Assembly (NCBI GenBank): GCA_002364245.1
Contig: DEXR01000022.1
Coordinates: 19,414 to 65,729 of the forward strand
Direction: 5' to 3'
Source of the DNA: Flavobacteriaceae bacterium UBA3179
GTDB lineage: Bacteria > Bacteroidota > Bacteroidia > Flavobacteriales > Flavobacteriaceae
Length of the DNA stretch: 46,316 bases
Numbering within the stretch: the stretch's first letter is position 1; each line of letters begins with the position of its first letter. Under the pieces are notes generated by a model. The model had not been told where the DNA came from and did not search any database. It saw only the letters and a program-made list of their open reading frames with translations. This document shows positions 1 through 7,841 of this stretch, piece by piece. A program made the translations under genes and the position numbers.

Positions 1-90
1 ACCGATAGTTTAAAAAATGGATTACTATGGGGTTCTTTGGTCTGTTTGGTTGCTTTTGGCGCCTATGTGTATTGGGATAAAAAAAAGTAG
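1..90 (+). CDS. C-terminal end of an unknown membrane protein (partial)
   Basis: The first frame is open from the window edge to a TAG stop at 88-90. It encodes 29 residues: a short polar start (TDSLKNG), one hydrophobic stretch (LLWGSLVCLVAFGAYVYW) and the basic end DKKK. This looks like a last transmembrane helix followed by a positively charged, probably cytoplasmic, tail. The start and nearly all of the protein lie outside the window, so no family can be named. It converges on the potassium channel gene 87 bases downstream. Confidence 0.55.
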   Translation, partial: TDSLKNGLLWGSLVCLVAFGAYVYWDKKK

Positions 91-177
91 GGTTATTTGA
101 GATTAAACGGATTTGTTCCGCCTAGATATGTTGATTATCAATAACACAAATTGAATTTAATAATTAAAAAACTTTCA

Positions 178-1884
178 TTAAACCAAACCAGCATACATTT
201 TATTGAATTCATTTCTCATTTCAATGTTTCCGAGCATGACTATTTCTGCGCCTTTTGGAAGTAAGGTGTTTGCAGATAATAGCGTAACGACTTTTGAATT
301 TTCTTTTATGGCAATAACAGATAATCCTGTTTTTGCACCTATACTGGACTCTGCAAGAGACTTACCTTCTAATGACGGGGGTGTAGGAATAATAAATAAG
401 TTAATGCCCTCACCAAGAACAGTTAATTCCTGACCTTTAGAGATTGATAAAACTGCTTCAGAGCCCAGCGTGGAATAGCTCAATACAAAATTAGCCCCTG
501 CTTTATGAATAATATCAATGTTTCGAGCTTCAGAAATACGGCTTACTATTCTCAGTTTTTTGTTCAATTGACGGCAATAGGAGGCAAGATAGATATTGAT
601 GGTGTCATCATGGGTAGACAGTAAAACTGAAGGAGCTTCCAAAATTCCAGCTTTTGTAAGTAATTCATAATCTGATGCATCTCCGGTGAATACCTGATTA
701 CAAAAAGGGCTTACTTTTTTACAAACTTCAGGGTCTTTGTCAACTACATTTACCAAAACGCCATTTTCATGTAATGATTCTGCAGCAGCCGATCCTACTC
801 GGCCCCCTCCTATTAATAGCACTGGATTAGGGTTTACATTGTAATCAAGGAAAAGCTCATCGACGCTATCAAGCTGTTCTTTGTTCCCTATTATGACGAG
901 AACGCTATCGTGTGTTAGTTTTTCATCACCAGCTATAGATTGCAATATGCCTCGCCTCCAAATACCTACAATACTAACTCCAAATTTTTGCCTTAATCCG
1001 GCCTCCTTGATTGTTTTCGAAACCAAGGGTGTGTTATGGATGGGCAATTCTGCGATTAAAAGGTCTTCATACTGTCCTATAGGATGAGATTTTGCATGTT
1101 GTGCATTTACCCTATTAGCCAGTTGTTCACCAAGCCATTTTCTTACGGGTAGCACGTGGTCGGCACCGCTCAGTTGTTGTACATCTATAGATTCAACATC
1201 AGTGGCTATGGCAACAATAGGTACATTGGGGGCAATATCCCGTATGGTAAGAATAATTTTGGTGTTTACAATGTCATCTCTATTGACCAAAACCAGTTTT
1301 GCATTCTTAATATTGGCGCGGATAAAGGTTTCCTCGTTATCCAATTCTCCAAATAGTTCAGGAATGTGGTCATCATGATTTTCAAGCGCTTTTTCCAGAT
1401 TGTTCTCAATAACATAATAAGGAGTGTTCTCCTGTTTCAATCGCTCCATAAGATCTCTAGCTATAACATCATAAGAACATATTAAGATGTGGTCTTTAGT
1501 TCCGGGAGGGACTTGACGGGGAACCTTATTTTTCTTTTTTGACTCTAAAAGAGGTACATAAAAATGCCTTATAAAAGCGAATGGCAAAACAATTAATAGC
1601 ATGACAATCCCTGAGAGTAGTACTAGGATACTGAAAGCACGACCAATATCAGATTCAAATGTGATATCCCCAAAACCAAGAGTACTCATAACGGTAAGTG
1701 TCCAATAAAAACCGGTAATCCAAGAATGGTTTTGACCTTCAACCTCCATTATAAAATGGAAAAGGATAGAATAAATTATGACAACAATTCCTAAAAGGGC
1801 CAAATATTTGAGTAGTACCTTGGAGTTTCTTTTAAACTCCCTGTCGCTCAAATAGTATGCTAATTGACTACCAACAAACTTCAT
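178..1884 (-). CDS. Potassium channel with two RCK (TrkA-N/TrkA-C) modules
   Basis: A 568-residue inner-membrane ion channel. Two transmembrane helices (about 24-46 and 84-108) flank a pore loop with the K+ selectivity filter TLGFGD at 68-73, so it is a 2TM channel rather than a transporter. The cytoplasmic part holds two RCK modules, each a TrkA-N Rossmann domain followed by a TrkA-C domain: the first starts near residue 131, the second near 353. The second keeps a clear nucleotide-binding loop (IGGGRVGSAA); the first has ICSYDVIARD, lacking the usual glycines. Such domains gate channels in response to nucleotides or divalent ions. The GFGD filter in place of GYGD is a known variant. It is transcribed alone, and no convincing promoter was found upstream. 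The family call is firm; the ligand cannot be read from sequence. Confidence 0.9.
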   Translation of the reverse strand: MKFVGSQLAYYLSDREFKRNSKVLLKYLALLGIVVIIYSILFHFIMEVEGQNHSWITGFYWTLTVMSTLGFGDITFESDIGRAFSILVLLSGIVMLLIVLPFAFIRHFYVPLLESKKKNKVPRQVPPGTKDHILICSYDVIARDLMERLKQENTPYYVIENNLEKALENHDDHIPELFGELDNEETFIRANIKNAKLVLVNRDDIVNTKIILTIRDIAPNVPIVAIATDVESIDVQQLSGADHVLPVRKWLGEQLANRVNAQHAKSHPIGQYEDLLIAELPIHNTPLVSKTIKEAGLRQKFGVSIVGIWRRGILQSIAGDEKLTHDSVLVIIGNKEQLDSVDELFLDYNVNPNPVLLIGGGRVGSAAAESLHENGVLVNVVDKDPEVCKKVSPFCNQVFTGDASDYELLTKAGILEAPSVLLSTHDDTINIYLASYCRQLNKKLRIVSRISEARNIDIIHKAGANFVLSYSTLGSEAVLSISKGQELTVLGEGINLFIIPTPPSLEGKSLAESSIGAKTGLSVIAIKENSKVVTLLSANTLLPKGAEIVMLGNIEMRNEFNKMYAGLV

Positions 1885-2328
1885 AATCTACATTTTTAAA
1901 TAGAATTTACAATTTCGTCATTTTAGACCCTTAATCTATACAATTTAAGGCACGTTTTTCTTATTTCAATGAGAAGATTTCATTTATGATATTTAAAAAC
2001 AACAAAATGCACTGTTACCTATATAGAAAAGAGGTTTTAAAAGTGTGTGCCTGATCAACTACAAAAAAAATAAAATAAACAATCAATCAGCTTTACCTCG
2101 ATTTCTGAAATGCATATTTTCTTGGCCTAATTTGTAATGACTAATTCGATAAATAGGTGATTAAGTAATAGCAAGACGCGAGACTATCCAGCCAATCCTT
2201 TCCCTTAAACATCGCCATAAGAGGGATACGTAATGTAAAATAAAGATGACCGATAGTACAATAAAACAAAACATCCAGGAACACTTTTAAAATAAAACTA
2301 AATACTGTATGTTTCCGGCCTATCTAAA
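1885..2328. other. 444-base gene-free region between divergent genes
   Basis: This stretch separates the start of the potassium channel gene (minus) from the start of the PLP enzyme gene (plus). It is AT-rich and has no coding frame of useful length. I saw no tRNA, no strong hairpin-plus-T-run terminator, and no exact TAnnTTTG promoter match. It must contain both promoters, but I cannot place them. It is unusually long for this compact window, so an undetected small RNA or a decayed gene is possible. Confidence 0.4.
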
Positions 2329-4179
2329 ATGAAAATAATGAAAGAGGATAAAATGCTACATTACATAAAAGAGGTATTGGAAAATATGCCAACTGATTGG
2401 TTGCGTCTAACAACCCACCGACTGGATATTTATAATGAAGAATTGGCCAAAACCCAGTTTTTAGAAGAGTTTGAAAGCTTATTCAATGATAATAACACTG
2501 AAACATCGGCACTCAGCACATTGCCCACTGCGTACGATTATATTCGGTTAGGGCATCCTTTATCCTCCATATTAGAATGGGGAATTGCTAACCTGCATAA
2601 GCTAAAGCTAGAGAGTGTAGTTAGTTTTCAATCACAGACGATTCCTGTTTTGGCGATTCTACGGAAAAACTTATTAGACAATAAAAGCACTCAAATTAAT
2701 TATACCGGTGAATTACCAGAATATTTTGATGCCGAAGTTGTGAAACGTGTATATGGGTATGAATTTGAATTAAAGAAAGTTGACAACGTAGCAGATATTT
2801 CCGAATTTAACGGAAGCACCATTTTCATTTCAGAAGATGATAAAATTTCCACTGCGAAACTTTCAAAAAATATAGATTTTGCAATCAATCTCTATGGCGA
2901 TTTAGGAAGCGTTTTGGTAGTAAACGGCGAGCAGAATGAACCTTATATTTCAGCCATTCAGCATGTAAGGAGAAGAGAGACGATTGCCATGACACCAAAC
3001 AATTGCTATACGGCCTTAAAATCGCTAGTAGCACAATCTTCTTTTGAAGCCAAGAACTCTAATCAAGCAAACAAATCAAGCGTCATAAATTCCATTAATG
3101 CTATTACGGGTACAACTACAAAGGCATTGGTTGCTTCAAGTGGGTTGTCAATGCAATATGCGATTATGATGGGGCTAATTCACGATGCATTGGAAAATCA
3201 CAAAGGGAAAGACATCAAGTTTATTGTTCCCCCAAACTGCTACGGAGGAACAAATGACCAAGCAAGACGCGTAGCCGCTTGCCTTGACAATGTTGAGGTG
3301 GTAGATTTACCTGTGGATGGTGATAACGATATGGTTACAAGTATCGATACCGTTTTAACTAAAATTGCTCAAGAAGATGCGGTTCCGTATATCATTGCTG
3401 AAATCCCCACAAACCCAAGGGTTGAAGTTCCAGATCTTCAAAAATTAAAAGAAGTTTTGAGTGCTGAACGTAAAACGGCAACAGGTGAAACTGCGATTGA
3501 TCCCGTTTTTATTCTCGATCAAACATTCTGCCCTAATTTTCAATTTTTAGGCAAAGGCGAAATACTCTCAACGGTGCGGACTATCTCATACGTTAGTGGA
3601 TCCAAATTTCCGAGTGGCGGAAAATGTACAGCTGGTTACTGTGTAGGAAACACAAAAACAGATGCGTTGATTGAAAAAATAGAAAAACACTTAAATCTTT
3701 GTGATAATGAGGCAACAGCACTTCAATATGAAATATTAGCAAAACAAATGCCTTCTATGAACCAACGGATTAAGGATGCGTATATTAATACACGGGAATT
3801 TGTAACCTTTATTCACGATGTTTTACCAGAAGCGAAAATTAATTTTGTTTCAGATGAATTGGCAGATGAAGGATTTACACCGTCCGTATTTTCATTAGAC
3901 CTTCCTACAAAAGGAAATACTGCCGAAGAAAAAGAAGCACACAAAAGAGCTTTGAATTTAAAGCTAATCAATTTAATGATTACAGAAATTCCCAATGAAA
4001 GTAAGTTCTGCGTAAGTTACGGACAATTAAAAGGATGCTATTGGACGATTCCTGCCACCTCTACCCAAGGGACAACCAAAGAAGGCGACAAGGATTATAT
4101 TGTCCGCGTATCCGTTTCTGGTAACTTAGATCTAGAACGCCATAAAAAGGTGTTTTTGGAGTTTGTTGAGAGTATGTAG
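2329..4179 (+). CDS. Long PLP-dependent Cys/Met-metabolism-type enzyme
   Basis: The C-terminal part (about residues 240-616) has the fold-type I pattern of the cystathionine gamma-synthase/lyase family. It has a glycine/serine-rich cofactor segment (ASSGLSMQYAIMMG), a family-type acidic segment (AEIPTNPRVEVPDL) and the likely PLP lysine K426 in VSGSKFPSGGKC. At 616 residues it is much longer than the usual ~380-400; compare the 383-residue relative at 13899. The N-terminal ~230 residues have no domain I recognise. Substrate and reaction are unknown; sulfur amino acid lyase or synthase activity is the default guess. Three starts are possible (2329, 2338, 2353); the longest is listed. It ends at a TAG inside a short repeat that recurs inverted at 7825-7841. 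Confidence 0.75.
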   Translation: MKIMKEDKMLHYIKEVLENMPTDWLRLTTHRLDIYNEELAKTQFLEEFESLFNDNNTETSALSTLPTAYDYIRLGHPLSSILEWGIANLHKLKLESVVSFQSQTIPVLAILRKNLLDNKSTQINYTGELPEYFDAEVVKRVYGYEFELKKVDNVADISEFNGSTIFISEDDKISTAKLSKNIDFAINLYGDLGSVLVVNGEQNEPYISAIQHVRRRETIAMTPNNCYTALKSLVAQSSFEAKNSNQANKSSVINSINAITGTTTKALVASSGLSMQYAIMMGLIHDALENHKGKDIKFIVPPNCYGGTNDQARRVAACLDNVEVVDLPVDGDNDMVTSIDTVLTKIAQEDAVPYIIAEIPTNPRVEVPDLQKLKEVLSAERKTATGETAIDPVFILDQTFCPNFQFLGKGEILSTVRTISYVSGSKFPSGGKCTAGYCVGNTKTDALIEKIEKHLNLCDNEATALQYEILAKQMPSMNQRIKDAYINTREFVTFIHDVLPEAKINFVSDELADEGFTPSVFSLDLPTKGNTAEEKEAHKRALNLKLINLMITEIPNESKFCVSYGQLKGCYWTIPATSTQGTTKEGDKDYIVRVSVSGNLDLERHKKVFLEFVESM

Positions 4180-4185
4180 GGTTTT
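4171..4185 (+). repeat. Left imperfect inverted repeat flanking the R-M island
   Basis: AGTATGTAGGGTTTT overlaps the stop codon of the PLP enzyme gene. The same sequence with a two-base insertion (AGTATGAGTAGGGTTTT) occurs on the minus strand at 7841-7825. Both copies have their GGGTTTT end facing the restriction-modification genes, the geometry of terminal inverted repeats. It may be chance, since both copies also serve as gene ends. Confidence 0.4.
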
Positions 4186-4238
4186 GAAGTTGGGTTAGTG
4201 ATTTTTTAAATGGAATAATAATGCTTATCTTTTCTAGC

Positions 4239-4257
4239 TGTTCATGTTACATGAACA
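4239..4257. repeat. Perfect inverted repeat, candidate operator
   Basis: TGTTCATG-TTA-CATGAACA is a perfect 8+8 dyad around three bases. It is not followed by a T run, so it does not look like a terminator. Its place between the stop of the upstream gene and the methyltransferase start suits an operator for the restriction-modification operon. No cognate regulator is identified. Confidence 0.45.
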
Positions 4258-4361
4258 TTGGCGTTTTTGAACCAATTGTGTAGCTGTTTATATTAAAAGC
4301 TGTTTTCTATCTTTTTGCTCGTAACAAATAAAACTTCTTATTTGATCAGAATATAAAATAA

Positions 4362-4398
4362 TTGTCCGTAAATTTGTCCGTGTACGTAAAAGTGTCCG
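4362..4398 (+). repeat. Three direct TGTCCG repeats just before the methyltransferase start
   Basis: TTGTCCGT occurs at 4362-4369 and again at 4374-4381 (12-base period), with a variant GTGTCCGC at 4392-4399. The last copy ends five bases before the ATG at 4404. The methyltransferase it precedes carries an integrase-type arm DNA-binding domain, a domain class that binds short direct repeats in recombination sites. The repeats may be its target or a relic of the parent integrase locus. Confidence 0.5.
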
Positions 4399-4403
4399 CA
4401 ACT

Positions 4404-6620
4404 ATGGCAACAATTAACTTCTATCTTGATAAACCTGATAAAAAAGGATTTGCACCAATTTATTTGCGAATAAACTGCAACGGAAGTCAGGTCAAACTTT
4501 CAATAGGTCAAAAAATACAACCAAAAAAATTTGATAAAAAGAAGCAAAGAGCAAATGGATTAAGCATAGAAGCTCACGAATTAAATCACTATCTTAATTT
4601 TCTTAGAGAGAGAACGGATGAACTGTTACATCATTCAAATAAAAAGAAATTTGTTAAGGATGAAGTAAAAAATGTTTTAAATGAACATATTGAAAACTAT
4701 AAAGAAAATAACAACATAAGTATTTCCAAAGAACAAGTTTCACTTTATGGAAAACCTTTCACATTCGTTGATTTATTTGCTGGAGCAGGTGGTTTTAGTG
4801 AAGGGTTTTTACAAGCGAAACACAATAACAAATTTTTCGATTTTATTGTAGCGAATGATATAAATGAAAATTGTGAGTTGACACATATTGTTAGATACAA
4901 CCATCAACTTGGATTAGACACAGAGTTTTTAAAACAGGATATTACCGAACCAGATTTTTTAGATAATTTACTGAAGAAAATTGGTGATAATAAAATTGAT
5001 GTTGTTTGCGGTGGGCCACCTTGTCAAAGCTTTAGCCTTGCGGGAAAAAGAAAGAAGTTTGATAAAAAAGATGACTTATTCTCTCACTATTTAGAAGTAA
5101 TTAAGGTTTTACAACCTAAGTACTTTGTTATGGAAAATGTAAAAGGAATTTTGACAAAAGAGAATGGTAAAATAAAAGAATTGATTCTTAAAGAAATAAA
5201 CTCTATTGTTGACACAAAAGAAATCCCAAAATTAATCACTTTTATCAAAAAAGTCAAAAAAGTCAAAAAAGAATCGAACTCATTTTTATTTGATAGTATT
5301 GTTAAACGAGTAGAACTAGAAAGACTACTTGAAAAGGACAAAGAATCTGGAAGAGAAGATTTCATAAATTTTGTTGAGAATCGTTTTAGAAAGCTAACAC
5401 CGAAAATTGCGGATTATAAAACTAGTAAAACAGACGATAATATAAATACCATTCGTCACGGATTTAATCTATTGGCGCGCTCAAAGGAATGGGATAAAAT
5501 TAAGCGAGATATTATAAAAGAGAAAGATTTTTGTAATATCAATAATGATAATTATATAGATAGCTTTACAGATTTCCTGACTGAAATAGGTTCGGAAAAT
5601 GTTATTTCAAAGATTGAAAAATCCTTCAAATCCTTAAAAATTCCTGCCAATTATAAGCAGAACTGTGAAGATATAATTACAGCTTTAAAGATTTACACTA
5701 CTTCATTTGATGAATCAATTGAAATTTTAAATAGCCTCTGTAATCCAAGTCAAAGAAAAGAATTGGATATAATTCTTGAAAGTATAAGACTTTACCAAAT
5801 TGAAAAGCCTTTTGTAGCAAATGCTTCTAATTATGGTGTTCCTCAGAATAGACAAAGAGTACTTTTCATAGGGTGTCGTAAAGACCAGAAATTTATTTCA
5901 GAAATTCCTCCGACAGTTTCGGAAAAAGAAAAAGTTACCATTTTTGAAGCTCTGTATGATTTAGACTTTGTTGGTAACAATCAAGAAGCACATCATTATG
6001 AATTAGTTGAAGTTTCGAAACAATTTAACGGAACTGCAAAAAAGATGGCTAAACTTCTTAAAAAAAGAGATATTGATGGAAAACCTAATACAAAAACAGG
6101 AAAATCGTTTTCCGAATGGTCAAAAAAGGGACGCTTAATTGAGCGCTATAAACCACAGACAAAACCCTTTTATGTAAAAAATACAGTAGCACTTGAAAAT
6201 GGAGAAAAGTACTTTGATACGTTAAACAACCATAAAACGAGCAATCAAAACTACAAAGTGATAAAACGGCTTGAAGTAATCCTAAAAAATGGCGACTATA
6301 GAGAATCTCAAGATGAACTTAAAAAGCGTGGGCTTTCTTCAAATAAAAGAAACTATAATGTTTTAAAACCTGAAAAGCAAAGTTCAACCATAATGACGAT
6401 ACCTGATGATTATATTCACTACAATTCCCCAAGGGCATTGACAGTAAGGGAAATGGCTCGTTTGCAATCTTTTGATGATTCTTTTGTGTTTCAGGGAAAA
6501 CGTTCAACAGGTGGGAATAATAGAAAAACAGAAGTACCACAATATACGCTCGTAGGTAACGCAGTGCCACCTTTACTGGCTAGAGCCATTGCTAAAGAAA
6601 TTTTAAAGAATATTAAATGA
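4404..6620 (+). CDS. DNA (cytosine-5) methyltransferase with N-terminal integrase-type arm domain
   Basis: Methylates cytosine C5 at a specific site to protect host DNA from the partner nuclease. All core motifs are present (numbered from the ATG at 4404, 738 residues): I, FVDLFAGAGGFSEG from 121; IV, PPCQSF with catalytic C207; VI, ENV from E244; VIII, QNRQR at 481-485; IX near R677; X, GNAVPP from 718. Residues 1 to about 95 match the arm-binding (Arm-DNA-bind_5-like) start of Bacteroidota tyrosine recombinases: MATINFYLDKPDKKGFAPIY followed by LRINCNG and IGQKIQPKKFDKKKQR. About 200 lysine-rich, mostly helical residues are inserted between motifs VI and VIII. A TTG at 4362 would add 14 residues, but the ATG fits the arm-domain start. 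The last four bases overlap the endonuclease start (ATGA). The gene is visibly more AT-rich than its neighbours, consistent with transfer. Confidence 0.92.
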   Translation: MATINFYLDKPDKKGFAPIYLRINCNGSQVKLSIGQKIQPKKFDKKKQRANGLSIEAHELNHYLNFLRERTDELLHHSNKKKFVKDEVKNVLNEHIENYKENNNISISKEQVSLYGKPFTFVDLFAGAGGFSEGFLQAKHNNKFFDFIVANDINENCELTHIVRYNHQLGLDTEFLKQDITEPDFLDNLLKKIGDNKIDVVCGGPPCQSFSLAGKRKKFDKKDDLFSHYLEVIKVLQPKYFVMENVKGILTKENGKIKELILKEINSIVDTKEIPKLITFIKKVKKVKKESNSFLFDSIVKRVELERLLEKDKESGREDFINFVENRFRKLTPKIADYKTSKTDDNINTIRHGFNLLARSKEWDKIKRDIIKEKDFCNINNDNYIDSFTDFLTEIGSENVISKIEKSFKSLKIPANYKQNCEDIITALKIYTTSFDESIEILNSLCNPSQRKELDIILESIRLYQIEKPFVANASNYGVPQNRQRVLFIGCRKDQKFISEIPPTVSEKEKVTIFEALYDLDFVGNNQEAHHYELVEVSKQFNGTAKKMAKLLKKRDIDGKPNTKTGKSFSEWSKKGRLIERYKPQTKPFYVKNTVALENGEKYFDTLNNHKTSNQNYKVIKRLEVILKNGDYRESQDELKKRGLSSNKRNYNVLKPEKQSSTIMTIPDDYIHYNSPRALTVREMARLQSFDDSFVFQGKRSTGGNNRKTEVPQYTLVGNAVPPLLARAIAKEILKNIK

Positions 6621-7798
6621 GAAAACTTTCTAGGTCCGAAGAAAATAAAATAAAGCTACTTACAAAAAATCAAGTTTCTCTTACTTTAATTGAGCCAACT
6701 GAAACTGGATTGAAAAAGTCCATCATGGACGCTACAGGTTCTGTTCGCAGTTTTCTGAAGAGTGAAGATATTCATGACTACGAATTGCAAGGACAAGGAC
6801 CAAAAAGTAAAGTTTTGATACCCACAATTATTCATACGGGATTTAGAACAATAAAATCGAAAGCCTCTTTATATAGGCCTAGTACTAAGAGTGGAGACCC
6901 AAGAATATGGTTTTATGGTTTAAGAAAAATTGCTGATGCAAATGACATTATTGCTATTACCCATTTTGACAGTTGTTTTCAGATTTTTAATCTTACAAAA
7001 TTGGATGTTGAGTCTTTAATAAATTCTTCAATTGATAACCATTTCAAGGATTTAGTTTTAGCCATTAGTTATGAAGAAGGTGAAGTATCACGAGAACTAC
7101 TACATAAACTGAGGCAAATAGCCAGTATGGGGTTTGTAAAATCAGAGGTTAATTCGGATACTGGCATTGGTAGAACACTTGAACGATTACTCGACATAGA
7201 GATGAACTCTTCTAAGGCGCCTGATTATAAGGGAATTGAGCTTAAGTCATTTCGAGATTCACGAAGCAATAGAAAAGGTCTTTTTGGAAAAACACCAAAC
7301 TGGGAACTTAGTAAATTCAAATCAAGAATAGAAATTTTAGATAATTTTGGTTACTGGGAGAGCGGGATTCTTCGTTTATATAATACAATAAGAGGTACGG
7401 GCAGAAATGCCCAAGGACTAATGCTTCGAATAGAAGATAAAAATGATTGGTTAGTTGAAAACTCCGATAAACCTGAAATAGGAGATTTCTTAGTTTGGAA
7501 ATTAGAAACTTTAAGAAAATCTTTATTGAAGAAGCATAGAGAGACTTTTTGGGTGAAGGCTGAAAGTAAAATAGAAGACAAAAATGAATATTTTCACTTC
7601 AAAGAGGCTGAGCATACCAAAAATCCAATGGTTGATAAATTTGAAATTCTAGTAGAGACAGGTGCAATTACAGTAGACTACCCAATTAAAAGAATGCCGA
7701 ATGGAAAAGTAATCGACAAAGGATGTAATTTTAAACTTAAAGCCAATTGTCTAGATTTATTATTTCCACCAAGTGAAAACTACAATTTAATAACGTAG
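6617..7798 (+). CDS. MvaI/BcnI-family type II restriction endonuclease
   Basis: A 393-residue nuclease overlapping the methyltransferase by four bases, so the two are translationally coupled. The C-terminal ~220 residues follow the MvaI pattern: TGIGRTLERLL with E189, then the catalytic D203-X4-E208-X-K210 (PDYKGIELK), then KAESKIEDKNEYFHF and a C-terminal strand region. MvaI cuts CC/WGG and BcnI CC/SGG, so a CCNGG-type target is a reasonable inference, unproven here. MvaI is about 250 residues; here about 165 extra N-terminal residues include GDPRIWFYGLRKIA, a segment I cannot assign to a named domain. No controller gene is present. The gene converges on tdh with a 32-base gap and no evident terminator. 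Confidence 0.88.
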   Translation: MRKLSRSEENKIKLLTKNQVSLTLIEPTETGLKKSIMDATGSVRSFLKSEDIHDYELQGQGPKSKVLIPTIIHTGFRTIKSKASLYRPSTKSGDPRIWFYGLRKIADANDIIAITHFDSCFQIFNLTKLDVESLINSSIDNHFKDLVLAISYEEGEVSRELLHKLRQIASMGFVKSEVNSDTGIGRTLERLLDIEMNSSKAPDYKGIELKSFRDSRSNRKGLFGKTPNWELSKFKSRIEILDNFGYWESGILRLYNTIRGTGRNAQGLMLRIEDKNDWLVENSDKPEIGDFLVWKLETLRKSLLKKHRETFWVKAESKIEDKNEYFHFKEAEHTKNPMVDKFEILVETGAITVDYPIKRMPNGKVIDKGCNFKLKANCLDLLFPPSENYNLIT

Positions 7799-7824
7799 CG
7801 ATTTATTAATTTTACGATTCACAT

Positions 7825-7841
7825 AAAACCCTACTCATACT
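7825..7841 (-). repeat. Right imperfect inverted repeat flanking the R-M island
   Basis: On the minus strand this reads AGTATGAGTAGGGTTTT, matching the left copy at 4171-4185 except for a two-base insertion. It overlaps the stop codon of tdh. Together the two copies bracket the restriction-modification genes in terminal-inverted-repeat orientation. Confidence 0.4.

Larger units (their letters stand above)
4180..4403. promoter_or_regulatory. Leader of the restriction-modification operon, rich in short repeats
   Basis: This gene-free stretch precedes the methyltransferase ATG. It holds a perfect 8-base palindrome with a 3-base spacer (4239-4257), three copies of AGCTGTT (4236, 4282, 4298) and, close to the start codon, three TGTCCG copies (4362-4398). 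I see no exact TAnnTTTG promoter. The density of short repeats suggests protein-binding sites controlling the operon, which has no separate controller (C-protein) gene. The regulatory role is inferred. Confidence 0.45.

Noticed and set aside
1885..2328. Possible small gene or riboswitch in the long gene-free region
   Set aside because: I found no sustained reading frame, no strong stem with terminator features and no familiar RNA motif; only the lack of content can be reported.
5246..5272. Three nine-base tandem repeats (CAAAAAAGT-like) in the methyltransferase, considered as a phase-variation tract
   Set aside because: The unit is a multiple of three, so slippage would add or remove residues in KKVKKVKK without shifting the frame. 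It cannot switch the gene off.
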